Assembly (NCBI GenBank): GCA_031271065.1 | Contig: JAISWP010000254.1 | Location: 1 to 14,921 of the forward strand | Length of the DNA: 14,921 bases | Direction of reading: 5' to 3' | From: Synergistaceae bacterium | Lineage (GTDB): Bacteria; Synergistota; Synergistia; Synergistales; Synergistaceae | In this document: positions 1 through 7,578 of the stretch, one piece after another | Position numbering within the stretch: position 1 is the stretch's first letter | How the letters are laid out: the number at the start of each line of letters is the position of its first letter | Notes under the pieces: model-generated | What the model saw: only the letters and a program-made list of their open reading frames with translations | Told to the model about the DNA's origin: nothing | Database searches by the model: none | Made by a program: the position numbers and the translations under genes

Positions 1-1
1 C

Positions 2-808
2 ATGGAGCGCCAGATACTGCCCAAATACCTGGACAGCGAGTTTGTGGAGGCTCCGACCAGGCTCTCCGCTGAAAAGGGCGTAAAATTCGCCCTGGGGGAG
101 AGCGTGAAATCGTTCAAAGGACGCGGCGGCAGAGTGTCGGCTGTCGTCACCGACAAAGGGGAGTACGATGCCGACATGGTGATACTCTGCATCGGTTTCA
201 GGCCGAACACGGATATTTTCAAGGGCAAACTCGACATGCTTCCCAACGGGGCGATAAAGACGGACGAATATATGCGCACGTCCCACCCCGACGTGTTCGC
301 GGCCGGGGACTCCGCCGCGGTCTGGAACAACGTGAAGCGCGATCACGATTACATACCGCTCGCGACTAACGCGGTCCGTATGGGTATGCTCGCCGCGCGT
401 AACCTGAAGGGCAATACGACGAAATACATCGGGACGCAGGCCACGAGCGGCATCAAAATCTACGACCTCTGCATCGCCAGCACCGGGCTGTCGGAGGAGA
501 CCGCCAGGAAGGCCGGTTTCGACGTCATGTCTGTGACGTATAGCGACAACTTCCGCCCCGAATTTATGCCGTCTTACGACGAGGTGAAGGTGAAGCTGGT
601 GTACGAGAGGACGTCCCGCAGGATACTCGGCGGACAGCTGATGTCCGGGACGGACCTCACGCCGGCCATAAACACCATATCGGTCTGCATACAGAACAGC
701 ATGACGATCGACGAACTGGCGATAGTGGACTTTTTCTTCCAGCCGCATTTCAACAAGCCCTGGAATTTCCTGAACAGCGCGGCCCAGCTGGCCATGCCGG
801 CTTTATAG
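2..808 (+). CDS. nox: NADH oxidase-type FAD-dependent pyridine nucleotide-disulfide oxidoreductase, C-terminal part (5' partial)
   Basis: Flavoenzyme of the NADH oxidase / CoA-disulfide reductase group, which oxidises NAD(P)H in the cytoplasm using FAD and, in the family, a redox cysteine near the N-terminus. Only the last 268 residues are present; full members are about 450 aa. The first codon here is an internal Met, so the N-terminal FAD domain and the redox Cys lie off the left edge. Visible are the end of the NAD-binding domain (ILCIGFRPN, about residues 60-68), the second FAD-contacting motif (HPDVFAAGDSAAV, about 95-107), and a full dimerisation domain with RPEFMPSYDEVKVKLVYE, GGQLMS, CIQNSMTIDELA and a terminal FFQPHFNKPWNFLN. 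That C-terminus is typical of Nox enzymes. The gene ends in TAG and converges on the flippase gene across a strong inverted repeat. Water-forming oxidase and CoA-disulfide or polysulfide reductase cannot be told apart without the missing half. Confidence 0.85.
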   Translation: MERQILPKYLDSEFVEAPTRLSAEKGVKFALGESVKSFKGRGGRVSAVVTDKGEYDADMVILCIGFRPNTDIFKGKLDMLPNGAIKTDEYMRTSHPDVFAAGDSAAVWNNVKRDHDYIPLATNAVRMGMLAARNLKGNTTKYIGTQATSGIKIYDLCIASTGLSEETARKAGFDVMSVTYSDNFRPEFMPSYDEVKVKLVYERTSRRILGGQLMSGTDLTPAINTISVCIQNSMTIDELAIVDFFFQPHFNKPWNFLNSAAQLAMPAL

Positions 809-826
809 GGACCGCGCCTTTTTGTA

Positions 827-874
827 ATTCCGCTTTCAAGCCAAAAGCGCTTTTATTTGGCTTGAAAGCGGAAT
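827..874. terminator. 19-bp perfect inverted repeat between convergent genes; probable bidirectional terminator hairpin
   Basis: The left arm (827-845) and right arm (856-874) are exact reverse complements over 19 bases, separated by a 10-base loop. A shorter palindrome, AAAAGCGCTTTT (843-854), spans the loop and could compete with the long stem. The repeat lies 18 nt after the oxidase stop and 27 nt before the flippase stop on the other strand, which fits a shared terminator. There is no U-tract after the stem in either direction; the nearest T-run (819-823) precedes the stem on the plus strand. It is therefore not a textbook intrinsic terminator and may act as an RNA-end stabiliser or a protein-binding palindrome. 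Confidence 0.6.
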
Positions 875-901
875 GCGCGGCGCCGCGTGTCCTCCTCCGC
901 G

Positions 902-2548
902 TCACTTTGCCCCGAGATAGGACTTGAGCGCCGATCTCAGGAACTTCGAGAGCTGGAACGGCCTCCAGCCCGCCGGTACCTCCGGCATCAGTCTCAATTT
1001 TTCGGCACATGCGAGACAGAGGACGAACAAAACCGCCGAGGCCGCGATCTGAGCCCCATGTCCGTACGTCCCGGCAAGGTGGGCCCCGTAGGCGAACAGC
1101 CCCGAAAGCAGTATCTGTTCGAAGAATTTCATCCGCATTATGTATTTCGGAAAATCGCCTCCGACGACCGCCAGGTAATAAGCCGCAAAGCCCAGTATCT
1201 GGGTGAAGCTGGTGGCGAGCGTCAGGCCAAGAAGCCCCCATTTCGCAGTCAGAGCCCAGTCCAGGACCGCGTTTACCATGACCAGTACGTACGACAGGAT
1301 CACTATTGTTCCCAAACGCCGGCGCGCCTGGGCGTACCGGTACATGAACGCCGCCCCCACGGAGAAGGAAAATCCGATGCTGTAGGACGAAAGGCAGGTC
1401 GCTGTCATCTCGACCGAACGCGAGTCGAAGCTGCCCCAGCCGAATACCATCGCTATGACCGGTTTCGACAGAACAGCCGTGAAAGCGCTGACCGGTATGA
1501 GATACGCCATCGACAGCGCGGCCGTCTTTTTCATCGCGCTGACCGCTTCTTCCGCGTCATCGAGAGCGAGCCCGCTCATCCTCGACAGAAAGAACACCGC
1601 CGGCATGCTGACCACAGAGGCCATTACGCCTATGAGCAGGGCGGCGTAACTTATCGCGGCCACTGAACCGGAGGGCAGCATGGATGCGAAATATCTGTCG
1701 ACGATCACGTACATCGCGCTGGAAGCCGCTATCGCTGTCGTATAAAGGGAGCCGCGGGCGATGCTGATGACGCTGTTCCAGAGCATGTCCCTGCGGCGCC
1801 AGAATACGGGCACTCCGCCCATAGCGGCGAGTGTCAGGAAAAATACGGCTCCATGAGCGGCGCTCATGGAAAACGCCGCCGAGTAGACGCCTATGAAACG
1901 GATCGATACGAGCATAAGCGGAATGGCTATAAAGTTGAAGATGGTTGAAATGGCCGCGGGCAGCGTATAACGCTCCGTGAAATTGGCCCAGATGTCCAGC
2001 ATAGGCTTGAACATCGTCACCGCCGCAAAGGGGATGAGCCACCATAAAGTCACGGCCCCCATAGCTATGCGCTCGCTGTCGAACCCGCGCGCGAAAAACC
2101 TCACGATCACGCCCGGAGCGGCGGCCAGCGCCGCTGCGAAGATCACCGTGCCCAAGAGCACCAAAGACGATATAAAAGCCGCCATGCACCTGCACGTCTC
2201 CCAGCTGTCGGTTTCCTTTTTTATCCTGATCAGTTCGGGAAGGACCGCGCTTTCGAGGGCCTGCCCCACGCTGCCGGCGAATAGCGATATGATCCCGGCC
2301 GCGAGGTGATACGCGTCTATGCCGGGCGAGGTCCCGAAGGTCCACGCGATTATCAGTGTCCGCGCGTAACCCAGCGGTTTGCTCGCCGAAGACATCACGG
2401 CGAGCGCAAATGACACCCCCCTGGCGCTCTTCACGGACAGTATCCGCGACACCCCGTCCCGCGCGATTTTGAGATACTGTTTTACGTCCAGCCCGTACAC
2501 CTCCGTGAGGTCAAAAAATGCCATTCGATTATATAATAATCTGTACAT
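902..2548 (-). CDS. murJ: MurJ/MviN-family lipid II flippase
   Basis: Integral membrane protein of the MOP exporter superfamily, MurJ/MviN branch. MurJ moves the peptidoglycan precursor lipid II across the inner membrane. The 548-aa product has roughly 13-14 hydrophobic segments. Family-like elements are YARTLIIAWTFGTSPGIDAY near residues 60-79, VGQALESAVLPEL after it, FFARGFDSERIAMG in the first half, and VFGWGSFDSRSVEMT in the second half, where MurJ proteins carry a similar F-G-FD pattern. Length is normal. About 40 polar residues precede the first membrane helix, so the start is uncertain. ATG 2548 and an in-frame ATG at 2524 both lack a Shine-Dalgarno sequence, and the DNA between them is AT-rich and promoter-like. 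It is a single minus-strand gene, divergent from the phosphoesterase gene. A more general polysaccharide-type flippase of the same superfamily is the main alternative. Confidence 0.75.
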   Translation of the reverse strand: MYRLLYNRMAFFDLTEVYGLDVKQYLKIARDGVSRILSVKSARGVSFALAVMSSASKPLGYARTLIIAWTFGTSPGIDAYHLAAGIISLFAGSVGQALESAVLPELIRIKKETDSWETCRCMAAFISSLVLLGTVIFAAALAAAPGVIVRFFARGFDSERIAMGAVTLWWLIPFAAVTMFKPMLDIWANFTERYTLPAAISTIFNFIAIPLMLVSIRFIGVYSAAFSMSAAHGAVFFLTLAAMGGVPVFWRRRDMLWNSVISIARGSLYTTAIAASSAMYVIVDRYFASMLPSGSVAAISYAALLIGVMASVVSMPAVFFLSRMSGLALDDAEEAVSAMKKTAALSMAYLIPVSAFTAVLSKPVIAMVFGWGSFDSRSVEMTATCLSSYSIGFSFSVGAAFMYRYAQARRRLGTIVILSYVLVMVNAVLDWALTAKWGLLGLTLATSFTQILGFAAYYLAVVGGDFPKYIMRMKFFEQILLSGLFAYGAHLAGTYGHGAQIAASAVLFVLCLACAEKLRLMPEVPAGWRPFQLSKFLRSALKSYLGAK

Positions 2549-2628
2549 ATCGCCGAATAATGGCTATTATGCGAATCAGGTGAGGCGCGTCCGATCCGGA
2601 TATGTAAATATAATAATGAGAACCTCGA
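2549..2628. promoter_or_regulatory. AT-rich divergent intergenic region with a candidate -10 box
   Basis: This 80-nt gap separates the divergent flippase and phosphoesterase genes and is much more AT-rich than its surroundings. On the plus strand TATAAT occurs at 2609-2614, about 15 nt before the TTG start, but no good -35 hexamer is seen at the usual distance. On the minus strand CATAAT lies just upstream of the flippase start, and TATAAT/TATTAT hexamers lie inside its first codons (2528-2538). This is consistent with divergent promoters; no operator is recognisable. Confidence 0.35.
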
Positions 2629-3672
2629 TTGGGGGAATCGTTCCTGAGGGAAAACCGGGGGATTTTAAACATAATAAGCCACACGGATCTCGACGGGGTC
2701 ACAGCCGCTGCCGTCGCCTGGTATGCCGGCGCTTTCACCGGCGTTCCGATCAAAGTCTCCCTCACCGGATACGGCGAGGTGGACAACCTGGTTTTGGAGG
2801 CCTGGAGAAAATCCGAACGGATAGTGATGCTGGATCTGTCCGTGCAGTACCAGAACACGGTGGACGAGATAGACCGGACGTTTTCCGGGGACGAGCCGTT
2901 TTTGTTCGATCATCACGAGAGCACCAGCGAAAAATACGCAAACCGTCCCTGGATAGAGGCCGACATGAATTACTGCGCGGCGGCGGTCTACTGGAACTGG
3001 CTCATGAAGCGGGACGACCGGGAAGTTAAAGCGCACATCGAAGCTATGAGGGACATGGTTGGGATAGCGAACGACAGGGACCTCTGGATAAATGAAAACC
3101 CCGACGGGCGTCTGTGGCAGGCCCTGGTAACTTTGTGCGGAGAGTGGGGGGCTTTCTCCCGCCTCATAACCAACCCTTCGGCGTCCTTCACTCCCGGCGA
3201 GCGCGAACAGGCCGTCGCATTCGTGACCGCTCAGGAGGAACGCTTCAGCCGCGCCAAGGAGCATCTGACGGTAAACAGGATACGTGGCCGCGGCGACGGC
3301 GGGGAGATGGCGTTTCTCGGCGACGGATACCTTGAGTTCGGGGACACGTCTGACTTCTGCGGTTCGATCCTCGACAGGCCCGAAGAAGGCAGCAGGCCCG
3401 CGGCGGTCGTGCTGGCCTACCGCAAGCCCTCCGGCAGCTGGGCCGTGTCCATACGAAGCCGCAGCGGGCTCGCCGGCAGGGCCGTATCGCTTCTCAAGGA
3501 CGGACGCAGGGTCAAAGGGGGCGGACACAAAGACGCGGCGGCGCTCTATTTCCCGTCATCCTATGACGAAAGCAGCATCAGGGAGAGCATACTGGCGGCC
3601 CTTGCCGCGAACAGCGAAAGTTCGTCCGGCGCCGGCGTCACCCTCGGCGACCTGCTGAAAGGAGCGCTCTGA
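2629..3672 (+). CDS. DHH/DHHA1 family phosphoesterase
   Basis: A 347-aa cytosolic phosphoesterase of the DHH superfamily. The family cleaves phosphodiesters such as oligonucleotides or cyclic dinucleotide products with two divalent metals, usually Mn. Metal-site motifs appear in order: HTDLDG (18-23), LDLS (68-71), DHH (94-96) and AND at 147-149. The C-terminal DHHA1 domain carries GGGHKDAA (297-304), its substrate-binding signature. The nearest general relatives are NrnA-like or archaeal-type DHH proteins; the substrate cannot be read from sequence. No transmembrane or PAS segment is present, so it is not GdpP. The start is a TTG at 2629: an in-frame TGA lies at 2617-2619, no ATG lies before the first motif, and the upstream ribosome site is weak. 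A start slightly further in (for example ATT 2662 behind GAGGG) is possible. The stop overlaps the next gene's start (TGATG), so the two are probably co-translated. Confidence 0.85.
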   Translation: MGESFLRENRGILNIISHTDLDGVTAAAVAWYAGAFTGVPIKVSLTGYGEVDNLVLEAWRKSERIVMLDLSVQYQNTVDEIDRTFSGDEPFLFDHHESTSEKYANRPWIEADMNYCAAAVYWNWLMKRDDREVKAHIEAMRDMVGIANDRDLWINENPDGRLWQALVTLCGEWGAFSRLITNPSASFTPGEREQAVAFVTAQEERFSRAKEHLTVNRIRGRGDGGEMAFLGDGYLEFGDTSDFCGSILDRPEEGSRPAAVVLAYRKPSGSWAVSIRSRSGLAGRAVSLLKDGRRVKGGGHKDAAALYFPSSYDESSIRESILAALAANSESSSGAGVTLGDLLKGAL

Positions 3673-4856
3673 TGTCTGAATCCCGCAAGATAGCGGTCCT
3701 GTACGCTTCCATAGGCCACGGGCACAGGTCCGCGGCCGAGGCCCTGTGCGAGTGGTGCCACGCCATGTATCCCGGTTCCGCCACAATGTGCAGGGACCTG
3801 CTCGACTACATACCGCGCCTGATGAGGCGCAGCATAGTGTCCTCGTACAGGGGCATGACCCGCAGGGCGCCCTGGCTGTGGGAGAGGATATACAAGGACA
3901 CCGACCTGAACTCGGCCAGGCATCCCGTGTCGGCGTTCTGGGACGACGTACACCGCAGTCTGAGCCGGACCTACATCAGGCATCTTTTTAAGGAGCTCGC
4001 CGCTTTCGGCCCCGAGGCCGTCTTTGCCACCCACTTTTTCGGCATGGCGTCGCTCCTGGATAAGTGGGAGCACAGGACCCCGATTTATTTTGTGGGGACC
4101 GACTACCTCAGTCATTCTATGCAGCGCGACCCGCGCTTCGACGGGTGGTTCGTTGGCAGCGAGGAGGCGCTGAGGCAGTACAGGGCCGACAGCGTACCGA
4201 CCGCGGAATATTTGGTGAAAAACTTCGGCATACCTATATCCAGGGACTACCTGGTGCCTCCGACCAGGAGCGAGGCCAGGCGGATGCTGGGAATAGACGG
4301 CGATACGAGGACGGCGGCCATAATAGACAGCGGCCAGGGCGCGCGGATACTCGACGCGGTCGCCGGTTCAATGGTCGATATGTCAGACTGGAAGATAATG
4401 ATAATCTGCCGCGATAACGACAAAATGTACGAACATCTGCGGGACGAATATTTCCCCTTCAAGCACATCACGGTAGTGGGCTCGGTTCCCAGCATGGCGG
4501 ACTATTACGCCGCCAGCGACGTTGTCGTGATGAATCCGGGAGGAGTGCAGATAGCGGAGGCTTGCGCAGTCGGAGCCGCGATGCTGTTTCTAGATCCGCT
4601 GCCGGGGCTGGAGCAGTTCAACTGTCACTACGTCCTGGAACGGGGCGCCGCCAAAAAAGTCTACGAACACAGAAGGGCGGGGGAACTGGCGCTGGAACTG
4701 CTCGAACGGCGCGAGGAACTGGGGGCGGTGAAGCGAAGCGCCAAAGCGCTGAGCCGGCCGAACGCGGCTATGGATATACTTTCATCGGCGGCAGAAATGA
4801 CGGACGAGGCCCTAAAAAAGCGGGAGACGACGCAGCAGACTGACGGCGCGAAGTGA
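3672..4856 (+). CDS. MGDG synthase/UgtP-like processive diacylglycerol glycosyltransferase (GT28 type)
   Basis: A 394-aa glycosyltransferase with a GT-B fold, resembling monogalactosyldiacylglycerol synthase and Bacillus UgtP. Family members transfer glucose or galactose from a UDP-sugar to diacylglycerol at the inner face of the membrane, making glycolipids. The N-terminal MGDG-synthase domain starts with KIAVLYASIGHGHRSAAEAL (6-25), where GHGHxxAA is the family signature. A THFFGMASLL segment and GTDYLSHS follow. The C-terminal donor-binding half contains NPGGVQIAEA (288-297), the usual NPGG sugar-nucleotide loop, and PLPGLEQFN after it. There is no transmembrane helix, as expected for a peripheral membrane protein. 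AAAGGAG stands just before the ATG, which shares a base with the upstream phosphoesterase stop. Which sugar and acceptor it uses is not visible. Confidence 0.8.
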   Translation: MSESRKIAVLYASIGHGHRSAAEALCEWCHAMYPGSATMCRDLLDYIPRLMRRSIVSSYRGMTRRAPWLWERIYKDTDLNSARHPVSAFWDDVHRSLSRTYIRHLFKELAAFGPEAVFATHFFGMASLLDKWEHRTPIYFVGTDYLSHSMQRDPRFDGWFVGSEEALRQYRADSVPTAEYLVKNFGIPISRDYLVPPTRSEARRMLGIDGDTRTAAIIDSGQGARILDAVAGSMVDMSDWKIMIICRDNDKMYEHLRDEYFPFKHITVVGSVPSMADYYAASDVVVMNPGGVQIAEACAVGAAMLFLDPLPGLEQFNCHYVLERGAAKKVYEHRRAGELALELLERREELGAVKRSAKALSRPNAAMDILSSAAEMTDEALKKRETTQQTDGAK

Positions 4857-4889
4857 GAACCGGACGCTCCTTCCCGCGCCGAATTGAAA

Positions 4890-5456
4890 TCAGCAGTTCG
4901 GAGCCTCGTCCCAGGTTCCGAATATGCGTTTCTCCCGGGGGTTGAAGTGGAGCATGCCGGCCACCAGATTTGCCGGAAATCTTTTTATCGACGAGTTGTA
5001 GTCGTTCGTGAGTTTGTTATACTCCTCGCACGCCGTGACGGCCCTGCCTTCTATGGAAACGAGCTCGCTCATCACTGTGAGCAGTTCCGGGTTCATCTGC
5101 ACGCTGCGGTTGTCCCTGAACGAAGAGCTCAGGGAGAGCATCGCCGCGCTGAGTTTGTTTTCCAGATGCTCGGTCTCATCGTCGCCGCCGCCGTTTTCAG
5201 GGTGAAGTTCGTCCCGGATGATATCCTCGCGTATGCCGGCTATGCGTTCGAGAGTCGGCGTTTCAGAAGCCATGAGGGGACGGGCGCGGTCGACCAGGCT
5301 GGGGATGAGATCGCGCCTCAGACGAAGATGGGCCTCAGCTTCATCCCACCAGAAGTCTATCATCGACTGTCTGTCACGAAATGCGTTGTACGTGTAGATA
5401 CACCAGATTATTAAAACTCCCAGACATACCATACTGATCCAACCGACGGCGACCAT
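4890..5456 (-). CDS. lemA: LemA family protein
   Basis: A 188-aa membrane-anchored protein of the LemA family, whose molecular role is still unclear. It has one N-terminal membrane segment (about residues 4-23), and the rest is mainly helical. Family marks are YN at 23-24 just after the membrane, RLRRDLIPSLVDRARP (45-60) and the C-terminal YNKLTNDYNSSIKRFPANLVAGML (146-169) with the conserved FP pair. Length is typical (about 180-200 aa). The acidic glycine-containing stretch NGGGDDETE in the middle is a loose insert. The ATG is preceded by an excellent AAGGAGGG (5463-5470 on the complement) with 6 nt spacing. It lies 76 nt downstream of the minus-strand cyclase gene and may be the last gene of that operon. 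It converges on the glycosyltransferase gene with a 33-nt gap in which no terminator is seen. Confidence 0.85.
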   Translation of the reverse strand: MVAVGWISMVCLGVLIIWCIYTYNAFRDRQSMIDFWWDEAEAHLRLRRDLIPSLVDRARPLMASETPTLERIAGIREDIIRDELHPENGGGDDETEHLENKLSAAMLSLSSSFRDNRSVQMNPELLTVMSELVSIEGRAVTACEEYNKLTNDYNSSIKRFPANLVAGMLHFNPREKRIFGTWDEAPNC

Positions 5457-5532
5457 GGACTTCCCTCCTTATCTGCGAAAACGCTGCCAGCAATAATTTT
5501 ACGAGTTCTGCCATGAGGGTCAAGACAGCGAA

Positions 5533-6837
5533 CTACTGAGTTTGTTCGGCGGCGAGCTGCCGCTGCATCTTGTGGTCGCGTTTGTACCTGTACATTTTTT
5601 CGTCGGCCATTCCGAGCAGTTCGCTGGCGGAAAGAGTATTGCTCAGGTCGACCTCCACCACGCCGTAACTCACGCTGTGATGATACAGGCAGCCGGGCTC
5701 GTCATTGTACTTTTTCAGTTTCTCGCGGAGACTCTCCAGCCTGGCTTCGGCGTCCTGCATCGTCCAGTTCTGCGCCAGCAGCATAAATTCGTCTCCGCCG
5801 AGACGGCAGAGTATAGCGTCCTTAGAGAAACTTCGAAGGACCTCGGTCACGCGCAGAATGTATTTATCTCCCTCGGAGTGCCCGAATTTGTCGTTCACAT
5901 ATTTCAGATGATCCATGTCCGCGAAGCAGATCACAAAGGGGCAGCTCATAACTCCGAGCCATTCGGTCAGGACGTTCATGCCGTAGTGACGGTTGAAAAC
6001 CTTCGTGAGTGTGTCGTGATAGGCGACGTTCTCCAGTCTGTGCATCTGTCTTTTCTCGGAACTCACGTCGGTCAGCACGAAAGCCGTCGCGTCGTGTTCG
6101 TACCATTGCAGCGGATGGACCACCACGGAAAAGTATTGCACGCCCCTGCCGTTTTTGATTTTAAACTCAGTGACGTGCTTTTCCCTGCCGGCTGCCTCCG
6201 ACGCCGCGTTCGAGGCAAGCTGGGCGCGCAGCTCGGGTTCCGATTCCGCGTCCGCGAGTATGCTGTCCAGGTCTTTATTTACGTACAGCCACTCTTTCGT
6301 GCTTTTGTCTATGACTACTATCCACTGGGATATATTGCCTGTGATGGCCTCGAGAAGGCTGTTGTTCTGGGCGAGAGCCTCTGATTTACGGATGTTCTCC
6401 ATTATTTCCTCGAGAATGGCAAGCCTGCGCTGTTCGAGCTGTTCGATCATCGTATTGAAGGAATCGGCAAATTCCCCCATGAAGCTGACTCTCTGTTTGT
6501 AATCGCCCTTCGCCACCTGACGGGCCTGCCAGGTCAGGTGGCGGAGCGTGGCGTGAAGGGCCTTCAAGGGCGCGGCCATTTCGTTGCTTCGGGAAGGCAT
6601 CACACAGTTGAGGTCCCCTTTGGAGAGGGCCTTCGCGAGTGCGGTGGTTTCCAGGACGCACTCCCCAAAGAACATCAGCCCCTTTCCCAGATCCCTGTGA
6701 CTTTCCGGCAGCTTCTCGATATCCAGCTTGGCGTTCGCCGGGCTGTATATCAGGCTGCGCAGGTACTCGAACAGTATATCCTGGGGAGGAGCGCCGTGTA
6801 TTGTGTCTGAGGCGACTCCTTGCGGCGCTGCGCCCAT
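5533..6837 (-). CDS. Diguanylate cyclase: soluble HAMP-like region, PAS-like domain, GGDEF
   Basis: A 434-aa protein that probably makes c-di-GMP from two GTP. The GGDEF domain is intact: DTLTKVFNR (275-283), metal ligand D307 in FADMD, KYVNDKFGHSEGD (312-324) and RLGGDEF with GGDEF at 347-351. The RxxD inhibitory site that should stand five residues before GGDEF is missing (S338 and A341 occupy those places), so product inhibition at this site is unlikely. Residues about 165-265 look like a PAS sensor. Residues about 20-135 resemble two HAMP-type units (ALSKGDL, then VAKGDYKQRVSFMGEFADSFNTM) but without any membrane helix, so it should be cytosolic. The same front end occurs in the second cyclase of this window. 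The start ATG has AAAGGGG upstream and lies 17 nt after the V4R gene stop, so the two are almost surely one transcript. No EAL domain. Confidence 0.9.
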   Translation of the reverse strand: MGAAPQGVASDTIHGAPPQDILFEYLRSLIYSPANAKLDIEKLPESHRDLGKGLMFFGECVLETTALAKALSKGDLNCVMPSRSNEMAAPLKALHATLRHLTWQARQVAKGDYKQRVSFMGEFADSFNTMIEQLEQRRLAILEEIMENIRKSEALAQNNSLLEAITGNISQWIVVIDKSTKEWLYVNKDLDSILADAESEPELRAQLASNAASEAAGREKHVTEFKIKNGRGVQYFSVVVHPLQWYEHDATAFVLTDVSSEKRQMHRLENVAYHDTLTKVFNRHYGMNVLTEWLGVMSCPFVICFADMDHLKYVNDKFGHSEGDKYILRVTEVLRSFSKDAILCRLGGDEFMLLAQNWTMQDAEARLESLREKLKKYNDEPGCLYHHSVSYGVVEVDLSNTLSASELLGMADEKMYRYKRDHKMQRQLAAEQTQ

Positions 6838-6854
6838 GACCCCTTTAATTTACA

Positions 6855-7391
6855 TCAGTCCAGGGCGACGCCGTTGAAGCGGCATACCCGGTCTCCGTTG
6901 GCCCAGCAGTCGATTTCCTTCACATCGTACCTCTTGCCCGTATAGGCCTCCAGTATGCCCGATATAAACCCTTCGTCGTAGACGCAGACGGTCTCGTTGG
7001 TCACGGGGAGTCCGCTGCAGTCGAGGTCTTGTCCCACGGTAAGCACCATATTGCCGGTTTCGGAGTCGAAAGCCTCCATGCGCAGAATGCCTATTTTCAA
7101 TTCTTCGAGAGTGTGCTGGAGGTTTGCGACAAAGGTGTCGAAATCAACGCTCAGATCGAGCGTATTGCGCGCAAACTCGGTACCCGCGAGGAATCCCGCC
7201 TGACGGAAATATTCGTTGGCCTGATCCGATCCGAAGGCCTTCGTCAGAACGTCCAGCATGGTATACTGCATAAGCCTGTAGACGAGGACCGGCATCTCGT
7301 CGCCCATGTCACCCCGTCCCTCTTTAATATCCCCCAGGTTTTCCCACGAAAACGTATTATGCGGGGTTTTTTGTATGAATATGTTTTCCAT
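6855..7391 (-). CDS. V4R (4-vinyl reductase) domain protein, probable small-molecule sensor partnered with the cyclase
   Basis: A 178-aa soluble protein carrying a V4R domain, a fold that binds small, often hydrophobic ligands and is known from XylR/DmpR-type sensors and BchJ. The signature is at the C-terminus: DEGFISGILEAYTGKRYDVKE, then CWANGDRVCRF (162-172) with two cysteines flanking a GD pair, typical of the domain. The N-terminal ENLGDIKEGR leads into helices (VLVYRLMQYTML). There is no DNA-binding or ATPase domain, so it is a stand-alone sensor module. ATG 7391 was chosen because AGGGAGG stands 12 nt upstream; an in-frame GTG at 7439 with a weaker AAAGG would add 16 residues. Only 17 nt separate it from the downstream cyclase gene. 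This suggests the V4R protein signals to that cyclase in trans; this is inference. Confidence 0.8.
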   Translation of the reverse strand: MENIFIQKTPHNTFSWENLGDIKEGRGDMGDEMPVLVYRLMQYTMLDVLTKAFGSDQANEYFRQAGFLAGTEFARNTLDLSVDFDTFVANLQHTLEELKIGILRMEAFDSETGNMVLTVGQDLDCSGLPVTNETVCVYDEGFISGILEAYTGKRYDVKEIDCWANGDRVCRFNGVALD

Positions 7392-7456
7392 TGCAGCGCA
7401 AAGCCTCCCTCTGTATGTTGAAAATGTCTGTGATTGCACGAATTGTGCCTTTGAAT

Positions 7457-7485
7457 AATTTACACTAAATGAATATAATAATCAA
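7457..7485 (-). promoter_or_regulatory. Candidate promoter for the V4R-cyclase operon
   Basis: On the minus strand TTGATT (7485-7480) and TAAATT (7462-7457) are spaced by 17 nt. Each matches the sigma-70 consensus at four of six positions. The predicted transcript would start near 7450, upstream of both candidate V4R starts. Placement is good but the hexamers are weak. Confidence 0.3.
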
Positions 7486-7550
7486 GATAACACAGGGCAT
7501 TACCGCGGCAAAGCCGCACCTGCGGCGGCGCCCGGCGCGGGAGGGGATTT

Positions 7551-7578
7551 TTCACGTTCGGCGTACAGGTGTTATAAT
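7551..7578 (+). promoter_or_regulatory. Candidate sigma-70 promoter for the plus-strand gene run
   Basis: A perfect TATAAT (7573-7578) is preceded by TTCACG (7551-7556), four of six matches to TTGACA, with a 16-nt spacer. Transcription would begin near 7585, giving a leader of about 60 nt before the first secreted-protein gene. This is the best promoter-like sequence in the window. It could drive everything from 7644 to beyond the right edge. Confidence 0.5.

Noticed and set aside
4857..4889. Possible terminator between the convergent glycosyltransferase and LemA genes
   Set aside because: No stem of useful length and no T-run is present in the 33-nt gap.
5387..5515. A 42-codon minus-strand ORF from ATG 5515 running across the LemA start
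   Set aside because: It overlaps the well-supported LemA gene in another frame, has no ribosome site and encodes nothing recognisable; it is most likely chance.
7491..7530. Resemblance to a GEMM (c-di-GMP-I) riboswitch: CACAGGGCA followed by GCAAAGCC near cyclase genes
   Set aside because: The two conserved strings are too close together, with no room for the intervening stem, and the tetraloop/receptor and closing elements are absent. The location is also upstream of the best promoter.
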